A program made the translations under genes and the position numbers. A DNA stretch of 64,000 nt from Glutamicibacter uratoxydans (GTDB lineage Bacteria > Actinomycetota > Actinomycetes > Actinomycetales > Micrococcaceae). The notes beneath the pieces were generated by a model. That model was not told where the DNA came from. It searched no databases and saw only the letters and a program-made list of their open reading frames with translations. Where the stretch lies: assembly GCF_006539925.1 (NCBI RefSeq), contig NZ_BJNY01000002.1, positions 296,023-360,022 on the forward strand, given 5' to 3'. The first letter of the stretch is position 1. Every line of letters begins with the position of its first letter. This document shows positions 18,811-27,291 of this stretch, piece by piece.

Positions 18811-18880
18811 AGTACCTCATGAAGGTGCGAGTGATGACACGAAGAACCCCGCTTCCCCAAAGCGGGGTTCTTCACTTTAA
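18811..18880 (+). ncRNA. Small-RNA-like unit, copy 2 of 7
   Basis: TAGACT at 18801-18806, then 4 nt, then the conserved core 18811-18837 with loop CATGA. The terminator hairpin is 18842-18872 (AAGAACCCCGC/GCGGGGTTCTT) and the tail CACTTTAA. It starts 156 bp after copy 1 and differs from it mainly by changes that preserve the stem. It ends 8 bp before the convergent quinone reductase stop, so its hairpin may serve both. Confidence 0.75.
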
Positions 18881-18888
18881 GCCCCCAG

Positions 18889-19809
18889 CTACGGGACGAT
18901 CACGAGCTTGCCGCGCACATGGCCGCTCTGGCTCAGCGCAAAAGCCTGGGCCACCTGATCCAGCCCGAAACTCTGCGCCACCTCGACCTTCAACGCTCCG
19001 CTGGCAGCCAATTCGCCCAGGCGCGCAGTTTCCCCGCCGTCCGGACGTACCCACACATAGCGCCCTCCGTGCTCGGCCACGCCGCCGTCCGCAATGGAGA
19101 CGTGCTTCCCGCCGTCGGCGAGCACCGCGAGGGTTGTCTCAAGCTGTTCACCGACGAAGTCCGCCACCGCGTCCACCTTGCCGCCGGCAGCCTCAAGCAC
19201 GCGCTCGACCACGCCTTCGCCATAGGCCACCGGCACCGCGCCGAGGCCGCGCAGGAAGTCGAAATTCTTCTCCGATGCGGTGCCCAGCACCGTGGCGCCG
19301 CGGGCCACGCCCAGCTGCACCGCCAGGCTGCCCACGCCGCCTGCCGCGCCATGGACCAGCAGCGTCTTGCCGTCCAGGTCCCCCAGGGTATCCAGCGCAC
19401 GCTGCGCGGTGCCGCCGGCCAAGGGCAGGCCGCCTGCCTGCTCCCAGCTCAGTTCCGCCGGCTTGAGCGCCACGGCCTTGGCAGGAACCACCACATATTC
19501 GGCAAAGGTTCCGCCCTGGACCACGTCCTTGCGCGCGTAGGCCATCACCTCGTCGCCCACGTGGAATTCAGGGGTGTCAAAACCCACCGCTTCCACCACT
19601 CCTGCCACATCCCAACCGGGAATGACGGGGAAATAGGCGTCCATCAGCGGGTCGAGGTAGCCAGCCATGACCTTCCAGTCCACCGGGTTCACGCCGGCGG
19701 CCTTCACCTTGACCAGCACGGTTCCCGGGCCGACCTTCGGCTTCGGCACCTCGCGGACCTCAAGGCTTGAAAGATCCTGGCTGTACGTATCGTAGACAAC
19801 TGCGCGCAT
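18889..19809 (-). CDS. Zinc-independent quinone oxidoreductase (MDR family)
   Basis: A 306-residue medium-chain dehydrogenase/reductase. The N-terminal GroES-like part reads AGVNPVDWKVMAGYL. The nucleotide-binding part has the motif VHGAAGGVGSLAVQLGVARGATVLGTAS (about 145-172). Catalytic zinc ligands are absent, as in NADPH:quinone reductases. The start at 19809 is preferred because GAAGGAAG lies just upstream; the in-frame extension to 19872 has no such site. The substrate could be a quinone or an enone. The gene appears monocistronic. Confidence 0.9.
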   Translation of the reverse strand: MRAVVYDTYSQDLSSLEVREVPKPKVGPGTVLVKVKAAGVNPVDWKVMAGYLDPLMDAYFPVIPGWDVAGVVEAVGFDTPEFHVGDEVMAYARKDVVQGGTFAEYVVVPAKAVALKPAELSWEQAGGLPLAGGTAQRALDTLGDLDGKTLLVHGAAGGVGSLAVQLGVARGATVLGTASEKNFDFLRGLGAVPVAYGEGVVERVLEAAGGKVDAVADFVGEQLETTLAVLADGGKHVSIADGGVAEHGGRYVWVRPDGGETARLGELAASGALKVEVAQSFGLDQVAQAFALSQSGHVRGKLVIVP

Positions 19810-19897
19810 GGCACTTCCTTCGTTCGGGTTCAGTTCTCTGTCTATGCCAACAGGAGCCCGGCGCGCATTCATTCCCAGTGTCTACAAAGCCACAGAC

Positions 19898-21121
19898 TCA
19901 GGTGTACAGCGAGATCGGCTGCACCGTCCCGTTCAGGAAGTAGGCGCCGACTTCCACCTTCTTGTAGTCCACCGGGTCGTGCAGCGAGTGCGTGCGCACA
20001 TTGCGCCAGAACACGTCCAGGCCGATCGAGCGCTTGGTGGAGCTGGCGCCGGTGGCCTCGTAGACCCTGCTGGTCACCTCCAGCGCCACCTCGGTGGAGA
20101 CGACCTTCAGTCCGGCGATCTCGACCTCCAACTGTGCACGGTCTTCGGCGGTGACAGCAGTTCCGCGCCCTATGACCTCGTCGTAGCGGCGGTTGAGCCG
20201 GTCGGCCAGCGCTTCGACCGCCTGGGTCTTGGCCACCAGTTCGCCCAGCGTGCGGTGCACCAGCGGATCCTGCGCATAGGTGTCCACCCCGGACAGGAAC
20301 CACGAGTTTTTCCGTGCGAGAGTCAGCTCGCGGGCCTGTTCCAATGCCCCCTGGGCGGCGGCCAGGTAGATGTTGCCGAAGAGCAGCTGCACTCCGGGGG
20401 TCACGAGCGTGGAGAAGGCGGTGCCCTCGTCGAAGCCCACGATGTCGTCCTCGGTGATTTCGATGTCTTGGAACTTCACCGAGCCGCTGGCCGAAGCGCG
20501 CTGGCCCAGGTGGTCCCAGTCGTCTTGGAAGTGCACTCCCTCGCGGGTGCGCTCGAAGGCGAAGATCACCACCTTGCCGTCATGCGCGCCGCCGCTGGCC
20601 TGGGCCGCGGAGATGATCACATCGGTGGCTGCTGCCCCGGTGGCAAAACGCTTGAGCCCGTTCAGCCGATAGCCTTCGCCGTCTGCCACCAGGCTCAGAT
20701 CCGGATCCACCGGATTCAGCGCATCACTCCACAGCTGCTCCTGCGCCGCAATCTTCTCAAAGAACCGCGACTGGTCGCGGCCCTGGCCGTAGAAGGCCAG
20801 GCAGGAGGAGTTCAAGTAGTGGTAGCCCAGGATCTGCGCGATGGACGCGTCTGCCCGGCCCAGGATCCGCACCACCGCGAAGGCGGTTTCCCAGTGCGCT
20901 CCGGATCCGCCGAAGCGCTCGGGCACCACGAGCTTGGCCAGCCCGTGCTCGCGCAGCAGCTCGATGGCCTCGTGCGGCACAGCGCCGCTTTCATCGCGCT
21001 GCAGCGCGCCCTCGGTCAGCAGGCTGGCCGCGCGCCGCGCGATTTCGCTGTAGTGCGCCAGCTCCGTCGCATCGGCCGTTCCGCTGAACAGCGGCAGTTC
21101 TTCAACAAGGTGGTTGGTCAT
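19898..21121 (-). CDS. Acyl-CoA-dehydrogenase-fold flavoprotein, SfnB/DszC type (paralogue 1)
   Basis: A 407-residue protein with the three-domain acyl-CoA dehydrogenase fold: an N-terminal helical part, a middle beta domain (NGLKRFATGAAATDV, about 160) and a C-terminal helical part ending in NVRTHSLHDPVDYKK-VEVGAYFLNG. That ending is typical of SfnB/DszC-like flavin enzymes linked to sulfur acquisition, not beta-oxidation. The catalytic Glu base of true dehydrogenases is not evident. It is closely similar along its whole length to 41461-42678. The start is set by GGAAG before the ATG at 21121. An APC permease gene lies 16 bp upstream in the same operon. Confidence 0.85.
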   Translation of the reverse strand: MTNHLVEELPLFSGTADATELAHYSEIARRAASLLTEGALQRDESGAVPHEAIELLREHGLAKLVVPERFGGSGAHWETAFAVVRILGRADASIAQILGYHYLNSSCLAFYGQGRDQSRFFEKIAAQEQLWSDALNPVDPDLSLVADGEGYRLNGLKRFATGAAATDVIISAAQASGGAHDGKVVIFAFERTREGVHFQDDWDHLGQRASASGSVKFQDIEITEDDIVGFDEGTAFSTLVTPGVQLLFGNIYLAAAQGALEQARELTLARKNSWFLSGVDTYAQDPLVHRTLGELVAKTQAVEALADRLNRRYDEVIGRGTAVTAEDRAQLEVEIAGLKVVSTEVALEVTSRVYEATGASSTKRSIGLDVFWRNVRTHSLHDPVDYKKVEVGAYFLNGTVQPISLYT

Positions 21122-21137
21122 GGTTCTTCTTCCGGTG

Positions 21138-22583
21138 CTAGTCGAGGGTGAGCGAGCGGCGCTGGGCGGCGACGATGGGGCCGGCGACCAGGCCCGCAGA
21201 AAGCAGGACCAGCACGCCGATGGAGAACGGGCCGTAGCCCTCTTCGCCGACCAGAGAAGGCAGGTTGGCGAGGATGATCGCCAGGAATCCAAGCAGGCCC
21301 AGCAGCCCTAGGCCCGGGGCGATGCGGCGCTGCCACCTCGGCCCGCCCTTCTGCTTGGTCCCGAAGAACACCAGCACCGCAATGGAGGTCAGCGTCAGCA
21401 GCAGCACCACGCCCACCGAGGAGATGCCGCCCAGCCAGGTGTAGAACTGGGCGATCGGGTCCAGCCGCAGCAGCACCGCCAGGACCACCAGCACGCCGAC
21501 CACCGAGGAGGCCAGCAGCGAGGCGGAGGCTGGCGATCCGAGCTTCGGGTGCGCGGTGCCCAGCGAGGCCGGCAGGATGCCGCGGCTGCCCAGCTGGAAG
21601 AAGTAGCGCGAGACGATGTTGTGGAAGGAGAGGATGCAGGCGAACAGGCTGGTCACGAACAGCAGCTGGGCGATGTGCCCGCCGGCTGCGCCCAGGTAGG
21701 CTTCGGTGGTGCTCTGCAGCAGCGTGCCGGGGTTCTGCGTGGCCTTCTCCACGATGGTGCTTTCGCCGTTGGCGCTGATCAGCACCCAGCTGGACAGGGT
21801 GTAGAAGACGCCGATGGAGATCAGCGAAATGTAGGTGGCGCGCGGGATGGTGCGGTCCGGGTCCTTGGCCTCGTCGCGGAACACCGCGGTGGCCTCGAAG
21901 CCGACGAAGCTGAGGATCGCAAACAGGATTCCCACGCCCGGCGCCCCGGAGACGATCTGCGCCGGGGTGACGATGCCGGTGGCGAAGCCTTCGGGGCCGC
22001 CGCCGGAGAACACCACCACCGCGTCGAGCACCAGCACGATCGCCACCTCGGCGATCAGCAGCACCGCCAGCAGCTTGCCCGACAGTTCGATGTTCAGGTA
22101 GCCGAAGATGCTCACGATGACGAAGCCCAGCGCCGCCCACAGCCACCACGGCAGCTCCGGGCCGCCGTAGGCCTGCACCAGCTCCGCCAGCCCCGGGCCG
22201 AACAGCCCGAACACACCGGCTTCCAGCGCCAGGTAGGCGAACAGCGCGGCAAACGCCGCTCCCAGGCCCAGGCCGCGCCCCAGCCCGGCGCCGATGTATG
22301 CGTAGAACGCGCCGGCGTTGGGCACAAAGCGGGTCATCTGGGTGAAGCCCACCGAGAACAGCAGCAGCACCACCGTGGCGATCACGAAGGAGAACGGGAA
22401 GCCGGTCCCGTTGCCGCCGGCGATGCCCAGCGGCACGGGCCCGCCGATGACGCCCAGTGGAGACGCGGCGGCGACGACGATGAAGACGATGGAGGCCACC
22501 GAGAGGTTGCCGCGCAGGCGGCCGCCCGGCTCGGTGCCGGTTTCGGCGGCAGGCGCCGGGGCAAGTGTTTGGTTGTGGGACAT
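21138..22583 (-). CDS. APC-superfamily amino acid/amine permease
   Basis: A 481-residue integral membrane protein with about twelve hydrophobic helices. The first helix region has ASPLGVIGGPVPLGI-AGGNG, and the sixth-helix region has LSFVGFEATAVFRDEAKDPDRTIPRA, both hallmarks of the amino acid-polyamine-organocation family. The start at 22583 has GGAAG 9 nt upstream; an alternative at 22607 has no RBS. It is cotranscribed with the SfnB/DszC-like flavoprotein downstream, which suggests uptake of a sulfur- or nitrogen-containing amino acid derivative. The substrate is inference. Confidence 0.9.
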   Translation of the reverse strand: MSHNQTLAPAPAAETGTEPGGRLRGNLSVASIVFIVVAAASPLGVIGGPVPLGIAGGNGTGFPFSFVIATVVLLLFSVGFTQMTRFVPNAGAFYAYIGAGLGRGLGLGAAFAALFAYLALEAGVFGLFGPGLAELVQAYGGPELPWWLWAALGFVIVSIFGYLNIELSGKLLAVLLIAEVAIVLVLDAVVVFSGGGPEGFATGIVTPAQIVSGAPGVGILFAILSFVGFEATAVFRDEAKDPDRTIPRATYISLISIGVFYTLSSWVLISANGESTIVEKATQNPGTLLQSTTEAYLGAAGGHIAQLLFVTSLFACILSFHNIVSRYFFQLGSRGILPASLGTAHPKLGSPASASLLASSVVGVLVVLAVLLRLDPIAQFYTWLGGISSVGVVLLLTLTSIAVLVFFGTKQKGGPRWQRRIAPGLGLLGLLGFLAIILANLPSLVGEEGYGPFSIGVLVLLSAGLVAGPIVAAQRRSLTLD

Positions 22584-22677
22584 GGCGAGGTGCTTCCAGT
22601 TGTTCATTGAGGGGTTGGCTCAACGATAGGAGCTGGAATCGCGGGGCTGAAGGGCGGTGCAACGAAAATTCAGACGC

Positions 22678-22792
22678 CGTCACACAGCCTGCCGCCGCGC
22701 GTCACATTCGCCGGCCGCCGCAGCGCCAGCACGTCACATCCAGCGTTGTATTTCGACATAAATGACGCATTGGCCGGAAGCCGGCGTCATTT
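22678..22792. promoter_or_regulatory. Cluster of CGTCA/TGACG motifs upstream of the permease-flavoprotein operon
   Basis: CGTCAC occurs at 22678, 22700 and 22732 (the last two as CGTCACAT). A dyad AAATGACGC...GCGTCATTT lies at 22760-22792. All are within 210 bp upstream of the permease start. The same TGACG core appears upstream of the paralogous flavoprotein at 42678. A shared regulator is likely but cannot be named. Confidence 0.5.
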
Positions 22793-22828
22793 TCGATTTT
22801 TGCTTGAAATCTGCTGGACACGGCAAAA

Positions 22829-22854
22829 CCCCCGCGGCTATTGAACCGCGGGGG
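22829..22854 (-). terminator. Terminator of the NAD(P)-binding protein gene
   Basis: Arms CCCCCGCGG and CCGCGGGGG enclose an 8-nt loop; on the minus strand the stem is followed by TTTTG. It lies 13 bp beyond the stop codon at 22868. Confidence 0.88.
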
Positions 22855-22867
22855 ATCTTCGGGTGTT

Positions 22868-23548
22868 CTAGCGCCAGGCGGCTTCCATGTCGGTTTCGCC
22901 GTCGAAGAAGTTCGCCGTTGCCCCGCGCAGCAGATGCTCGCCGAGGACCAGCGCGATCGCCTCGGCCACGTTTTCGCGGGAGGTGCTGGTCGTTTCGGGC
23001 ACCAGCCCGTCCAGCCGGCCCTGGGCATCGGCCACGGTAATCTTGCCGCTGCCAGGCTCCAGCGTCAGTGCGCCGGGGCCGAGGATCGTGTAGTCCAGGC
23101 CCGAATCGCGCAGCACCGCGTCGGCCCGGTGCTTCGCCTTGGCATAGGGGTAGAAGGAGTGCGAGGGGTCGAGCACCTCCACGTCGACCAGCGCGCGGGA
23201 GTAGGAGACCATCACGAAGCGGGAAATTCCGCTCTGCTTGGCGGCGCGGATCGCGCGCACCGCGGATTCATAGTCCACGGCGTTCGTGCGCAGCGGGTCG
23301 CCGCCGCCGGCGCCCGCAGAAAAGACGATGGCGGCGGCGCCCTCGAAGGCGGCGGCCAATTCATCCACGCCTGCACGTTCAATGTCCAGCACCACCGGAT
23401 TGGCTCCGGCTGCCTGCACATCCGCCGCCTGCTCGGGCTTGCGGATCAGCGAATCCACGGCAAACCCGCGGGAAATAAGTTTGGGGGCGGCGAGCAGCGC
23501 AACCTTGCCGTGCCCGCCCAGAATGACTACGCGTGGTGTATCGGTCAT
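22868..23548 (-). CDS. NAD(P)-binding protein, atypical short-chain dehydrogenase (NmrA/SDR_a5-like)
   Basis: A 226-residue Rossmann-fold protein. The cofactor loop is ILGGHGKVALLAAPKL near the N-terminus. The middle has FVMVSYSRA and YAKAKHRADAVLRDSGLDYTILGPGALT, the Y-x-x-x-K and substrate-region patterns of atypical SDRs that act on sugars or sense redox state. The start at 23548 is supported by GAGAGGAAACG upstream; a longer frame to 23737 overlaps the divergent gene and looks non-coding. It is monocistronic with its own terminator. The substrate is unknown. Confidence 0.88.
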   Translation of the reverse strand: MTDTPRVVILGGHGKVALLAAPKLISRGFAVDSLIRKPEQAADVQAAGANPVVLDIERAGVDELAAAFEGAAAIVFSAGAGGGDPLRTNAVDYESAVRAIRAAKQSGISRFVMVSYSRALVDVEVLDPSHSFYPYAKAKHRADAVLRDSGLDYTILGPGALTLEPGSGKITVADAQGRLDGLVPETTSTSRENVAEAIALVLGEHLLRGATANFFDGETDMEAAWR

Positions 23549-23657
23549 AACGTTTCCTCTCGTTGTCTGCCCATTAACAACCTCCCTCCTCCCCCTGCTA
23601 TTCCGCGCGGCAGGGGCGCAGTGCTTGAATGGATACAGGAAGGACAGGTGCACCACC

Positions 23658-23870
23658 ATGGAATTTTCAGTCGGCGACCACGTCTCATGGAACTCGGAAG
23701 CTGGCAGGGTCAGCGGCCGCATCACCAAAATCCACACCGCTGATTTCGACTACAAGGGCCACCGCCGGCACGCCAGCTCCCACGAGCCGCAGTACGAGAT
23801 CAAGAGCGATAAGACCGAGCACATCGCCGCCCACAAGGGCAGCGCGCTGCATCTGGTTCAGGACTCCTAG
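23658..23870 (+). CDS. Small DUF2945/HVA1-family protein
   Basis: A 70-residue protein: MEFSVGDHVSWNSEAGRVSG, then ITKIHT and a Lys/His-rich segment ending in YEIKSDKTEHIAAHKGSAL. This matches the DUF2945 (hypervirulence-associated, Tudor-like) family of about 65-75 residues. The G-D-x-V-x-W-x-S-x-x-G-x-V-x-G pattern is diagnostic. An RBS (AGGAAGGAC) is upstream. The stop TAG shares its last base with the GTG start of the DUF488 gene, so the two are coupled. Function is unknown in all family members. Confidence 0.9.
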   Translation: MEFSVGDHVSWNSEAGRVSGRITKIHTADFDYKGHRRHASSHEPQYEIKSDKTEHIAAHKGSALHLVQDS

Positions 23871-24421
23871 TGCAGCCGGTCTTCACCATCGGCCATTCAA
23901 ACCTGTCAGGCGAGGACTTCACCGCGCTGCTGCTGGAGCAGCGCATCGACACGGTGCTCGATGTGCGCAAGCTGCGCGGCTCTGCCAAATTTCCGCAGTT
24001 CAACGCGGATCAGCTCGAACAGCGCCTAGCGGCTGACTCCATCGCCTTGCGCTGCGACCCGGATTTGGCCGGGCGCCGGCCGGTGAGCAAAACAGTGCCC
24101 TTTGAGCGCAACGCCTGGTGGCAGAACCGCAGCTTCCACAACTATGCGGACTACGCCATGGGCCAGCAGTTCGCCGACGCCCTGCAGCGGGTGCTCGAGC
24201 TGTCCCGGGAGCACCGGGTGGCACTGATGTGCGCCGAGGCGCTGTGGTGGCGCTGCCATCGCCGGATCATCGCCGACCACCTGCTCGCCCGCGGGCAGCG
24301 GGTCATCCACGTGGTCGGCTCGAGTGCCGCCGACGCTGCGCTCAGCGCCGGGGCGGTGCCTGGCCCGCCGCTGTCCTATCCCGCGGCCGTGCCTTCCCAT
24401 TCGTCGGCCAGCAGCGCGTAG
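23870..24421 (+). CDS. DUF488-family protein
   Basis: A 183-residue protein of the DUF488 family. It has the N-terminal FTIGHSNLSGEDFTALL, the VLDVR strand (about 30), the KFPQFN motif and the late CAEALWWRCHRRIIADHL with Cys and His that are conserved in the family. The biochemical role is unknown. The start is a GTG overlapping the stop of the DUF2945 gene by 1 bp. The last 46 bp overlap the convergent acetyltransferase gene. The final 20 residues are Ser/Pro/Ala-rich and probably dispensable. Confidence 0.88.
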   Translation: MQPVFTIGHSNLSGEDFTALLLEQRIDTVLDVRKLRGSAKFPQFNADQLEQRLAADSIALRCDPDLAGRRPVSKTVPFERNAWWQNRSFHNYADYAMGQQFADALQRVLELSREHRVALMCAEALWWRCHRRIIADHLLARGQRVIHVVGSSAADAALSAGAVPGPPLSYPAAVPSHSSASSA

Positions 24422-24972
24422 ACCATTCCGTCCATCCACTGCCCGCTGCGGTGCAGGCCGCTGGCCCGGCTATAGGCCTCGCGGCGCATGCCCACCCGCT
24501 CCATCAGCTTGTATGACGGCTCGTTCGCCGCAAAGCATTCAGCGGTGAGCCGGCGCAGTCCCAGCGCGCCGAAACAGAGCTCGATCACCGCCTGCACCGC
24601 CTCGGTGGCATAGCCGAGACCCGAGTAGGCAGGATCGAAGCTCCAGCCCAGCTCGGCTTCCACCCCGAGGGTCTGCTCGACGACTTCGCTCTGACCCCAG
24701 CCATCATGGACCTTGACCATGACGGTGCCGATCAGCGTTGCGGCGCCCTGCTCATCGACCAGCTCCACCGCGACGTCGCGCTCCCTGCGGCCCTCTTCAA
24801 AGTACAGGCGCTCGTAGTCAGCAAGCTCGGTGGGTCCGGAAGTGATCCATTCATAGACTTCTGGCAGCTGGCGATAGCGCCACGTCGCCAGCAGGTCATC
24901 GGCCTCCAGCCGGCGCAGCCGCAGCCGCTGGGTGTGGACCGGCCAGGCAACTTTATTCAGCGCATCAGTCAT
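24376..24972 (-). CDS. GNAT-family N-acetyltransferase (RimJ/RimL-like)
   Basis: A 198-residue acetyltransferase. It opens with TQRLRLRRLEADDL, typical of the RimJ/RimL subgroup. The acetyl-CoA-binding loop is in AELGWSFDPAYSGLGYATEAVQAVI (the Q/R-x-x-G-x-G/A pattern, as SGLGYATEA). The C-terminal ANEPSYKLMERVGMRREA is the usual last motif. Substrates of such enzymes include ribosomal-protein N-termini, small amines and antibiotics; the target is not known here. It overlaps the end of the convergent DUF488 gene. Confidence 0.9.
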   Translation of the reverse strand: MTDALNKVAWPVHTQRLRLRRLEADDLLATWRYRQLPEVYEWITSGPTELADYERLYFEEGRRERDVAVELVDEQGAATLIGTVMVKVHDGWGQSEVVEQTLGVEAELGWSFDPAYSGLGYATEAVQAVIELCFGALGLRRLTAECFAANEPSYKLMERVGMRREAYSRASGLHRSGQWMDGMVYALLADEWEGTAAG

Positions 24973-25179
24973 GGAAAAAGCTTATTCGAGCAGGGCTCAA
25001 CACGGTGCACCAGCGTCAAAGAAGAAAATTAGCTAACTATTTTGAGTTGTATTTCAACGCTATCTATCAACGCTCTCCCGCGGATTTCCGCGGTTTTCGA
25101 GCTGAACCCGGGAGAATTTAGTCATGTAAACCTGCCTCGGGTGAGTCATCTAACACATGATTCACTTTTCTTAATTTGG

Positions 25180-25198
25180 ACAGCTAAGGCTAAGCTAA
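25180..25198. promoter_or_regulatory. DtxR/IdeR-like iron box before the siderophore transporter
   Basis: Read on the minus strand, the 19 bases begin TTAGCTTAGCCT and match 14 of 19 positions of the DtxR/IdeR operator (TTAGGTTAG-S-CTAACCTAA). The box lies about 55 bp upstream of the first transporter gene, so iron-dependent repression is expected. A weaker TTAGCTAAC sequence is at about 25028. Confidence 0.65.
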
Positions 25199-25252
25199 TT
25201 CCAAGATCACTTGTTCAGCAACTTCACATGTTGCCCAACGACGAAGGAAAAC

Positions 25253-26236
25253 ATGGCCTCCATGAAGCTTCGCGCCGCAGCTCTCCTGAGCATCGCCGCA
25301 CTGTCCCTGACCGCCTGCGGTTCGACCAACTCCTCGGCCTCCGAGAACACCGCGTCGGGCAAGACCGTAACCATCACGGACAACGACGGCGAAAAGACCG
25401 TTCCAGCCGAAGCCAAGTCGGTCGTCGCCACCGACAACCGCACCTTCGAAACCCTGAGCGACTGGGGTGTAGAGCTCAAGGCCGGCGCCGTATCGCTGAT
25501 GCCGGAGACCATCGAGTACACCAAGAACAAGGACATCATCGACCTGGGCAGCCACCGCGAGCCAAACCTGGAAGCAGTAGTCGAGGTGAACCCGGACCTG
25601 ATCATCAACGGCCAGCGCTTCACCCAGCACGCCGACAAGCTCAAGGAACTAGCCCCTAACGCCACCCTGGTCAACCTGGACCCGCGCGACGGCCAGCCGC
25701 TGGACAAGGAGCTGGAGCGCCAGACCACCGTTCTGGGCGAAGTCTTCAACAAGAAGGATGAAGCTGCCAAGCTGAACGCAGACCTCGAAGCCGCGAAGAA
25801 GCGCGTCACCGACGCCTACGACTCCAAGGACACCGTTATGGGCCTGATCGCCTCCGGCGGCAAGTTCGGCTACTCGGCCCCCAAGACCGGCCGCACCGTG
25901 GGCCCGATGTTCGACTTCCTGAACCTGACTCCTGCGCTGGACGTGCCTGAAGCCTCCACCGACCACGAGGGCGACGACGTTTCCGTCGAGGCCATCGCCA
26001 AGTCGAACCCAGACTGGATCATCGTGATGGACCGCGACGCGGCAGTGGCAGCCGACGAGGAGGGCTACAAGCCAGCCAAGGAGCTGCTGGAGAACTCCGA
26101 GGCGCTGAAGAATGTCACCGCGGCGAAGAAGGGCCAGGTATTGATCATGCCTTCGGACACCTACACCAACGAGGGCATCCAGACCTACACCGAATTCCTC
26201 AACCAGTTCGCTGATGCGCTTCAAGCAGCCAAGTAA
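25253..26236 (+). CDS. Iron-siderophore ABC transporter substrate-binding lipoprotein
   Basis: A 327-residue protein. The signal peptide ends in the lipobox LTA-C22, so the mature protein is lipid-anchored. It is a cluster-A (class III, FepB/CeuE/FhuD-like) binding protein with two lobes joined by a long helix. Visible family features are the acidic-plus-VVATDNRTFETLSDWGV start of the first lobe, VEVNPDLIING, and late NPDWIIVMDRDAA. The closest pattern is the CeuE/YclQ petrobactin-type group. The start at 25253 has GAAGGAAAAC upstream. It is first in a four-gene importer operon behind an iron box. Confidence 0.93.
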   Translation: MASMKLRAAALLSIAALSLTACGSTNSSASENTASGKTVTITDNDGEKTVPAEAKSVVATDNRTFETLSDWGVELKAGAVSLMPETIEYTKNKDIIDLGSHREPNLEAVVEVNPDLIINGQRFTQHADKLKELAPNATLVNLDPRDGQPLDKELERQTTVLGEVFNKKDEAAKLNADLEAAKKRVTDAYDSKDTVMGLIASGGKFGYSAPKTGRTVGPMFDFLNLTPALDVPEASTDHEGDDVSVEAIAKSNPDWIIVMDRDAAVAADEEGYKPAKELLENSEALKNVTAAKKGQVLIMPSDTYTNEGIQTYTEFLNQFADALQAAK

Positions 26237-26260
26237 CATGCGCTTTAGCGCATAAAGACA

Positions 26261-26286
26261 GGTGGCAGGGCAGTTGCCCTGCCACC
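26261..26286 (+). terminator. Hairpin attenuator between binding protein and permease genes
   Basis: Arms GGTGGCAGGGCA and TGCCCTGCCACC (12 bp) have a 2-nt centre, preceded by a smaller dyad ATGCGC-TTTA-GCGCAT at 26238-26253. It probably protects the 3' end of the binding-protein mRNA and lowers expression of the permease genes. The T-tract is poor (TTGTC). Confidence 0.7.
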
Positions 26287-26322
26287 TTGTCGCGTCTCAA
26301 CCACACACGAACCGGCGGCAAC

Positions 26323-27291
26323 ATGACTACCATCGCCCACAAGGGCAAACTCTTCGACTACAAGCTCGGCCTAGGCGTCCTGGGCGTGCTTGTGCTTCTG
26401 GCCTTCTCGCTGTTCACCGGCGTCTACGACATCTTCGGGGCCGAGGACGGCGCAGAAATGTTCGCCGTCACCCGCATCCCGCGCACCATCGCCCTGGTGC
26501 TGGCAGGCGCCGCGATGTCGATGAGCGGGCTGGTCATGCAGCTGCTCACGCAGAACCGCTTCGTGGAGCCCACCACCACCGGCACCACCGAATGGGCGGG
26601 CCTAGGCCTGCTGGTCATGCTGGTGCTCTTCCCGCAGGCATCGATCCTGTCCAAGATGGCGGTGGCGATCCTCTTCGCCTTCATCGGCACCATGCTCTTC
26701 TTCCTGTTCCTGCGCCGCGTCTCGCTCAAGGCCTCGCTCACGGTGCCGATCGTGGGCATCATGCTCGGCTCCGTAGTTGGCGCATTCTCCACCTTCCTGG
26801 CGCTGACCACCGACAAGCTGCAGTCTCTGGGCATCTGGCTGGCAGGCTCCTTCACCGCGGTGATCCGCGGGCAGTACGAGGTGCTGTGGATCGTCGCGGC
26901 CGTCTGTGTTGCTGTGTTCATCGTCGCCGACCGCTTCACCGTGGCGGGCCTGGGCGAGGAGATCGCCACCAACGTGGGCCTGAACTACCGCAATGTGATG
27001 CTGCTGGGCACCGCGCTGATCGCGATCGCCACCGGCGTGGTCACCGTGGTTATCGGCAACCTGCCGTTTTTGGGGCTGATCGTGCCGAACATCGTCTCCA
27101 TGCTGCGCGGCGACGACCTGCGCAGCAACCTGCCGTGGGTCTGCCTGCTGGGCATCGCGATCACCACCGTGTGCGATCTGATCGGCCGCACCATCATCTC
27201 TCCTTTCGAGATCCCGGTTTCGCTGATCCTCGGCGTGATCGGCGCCGTGGTCTTCATCGTCCTACTACTCAGGCAGCGTGCTCGTGGTTAA
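26323..27291 (+). CDS. Iron-siderophore ABC transporter permease 1 (FecCD family)
   Basis: A 322-residue inner-membrane protein with eight to ten hydrophobic helices. The family signatures R-I-P-R-T-I-A-L-V-L-A-G-A-A-M near the N-terminus, LTQNRFVEPTTTGTTEWAGLG, and late VIGNLPFLGLIVPN (the ATPase-contact loop region) are present. It is the YclN-like member of the pair. It overlaps the second permease by 14 bp. The start at 26323 follows GGCGGCAAC, a weak RBS; a longer frame begins at 26287. It forms a heterodimeric channel with the next gene product. Confidence 0.93.
   Translation: MTTIAHKGKLFDYKLGLGVLGVLVLLAFSLFTGVYDIFGAEDGAEMFAVTRIPRTIALVLAGAAMSMSGLVMQLLTQNRFVEPTTTGTTEWAGLGLLVMLVLFPQASILSKMAVAILFAFIGTMLFFLFLRRVSLKASLTVPIVGIMLGSVVGAFSTFLALTTDKLQSLGIWLAGSFTAVIRGQYEVLWIVAAVCVAVFIVADRFTVAGLGEEIATNVGLNYRNVMLLGTALIAIATGVVTVVIGNLPFLGLIVPNIVSMLRGDDLRSNLPWVCLLGIAITTVCDLIGRTIISPFEIPVSLILGVIGAVVFIVLLLRQRARG

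Noticed and set aside
18664..18861. Mini open frames starting with MKVRVM in the repeated units, suggesting leader peptides
   Set aside because: The ATG is replaced by ATA or TTG in copies 3, 4, 5 and 7 while the hairpin stem is kept, and the downstream frames differ in length and sequence. Conservation follows RNA structure, not a peptide.
21118..22683. Long open frame over the APC permease on the same strand in another frame
   Set aside because: The sequence is Arg/Pro/Ala-rich with no domain, while the other frame encodes a clear twelve-helix permease.
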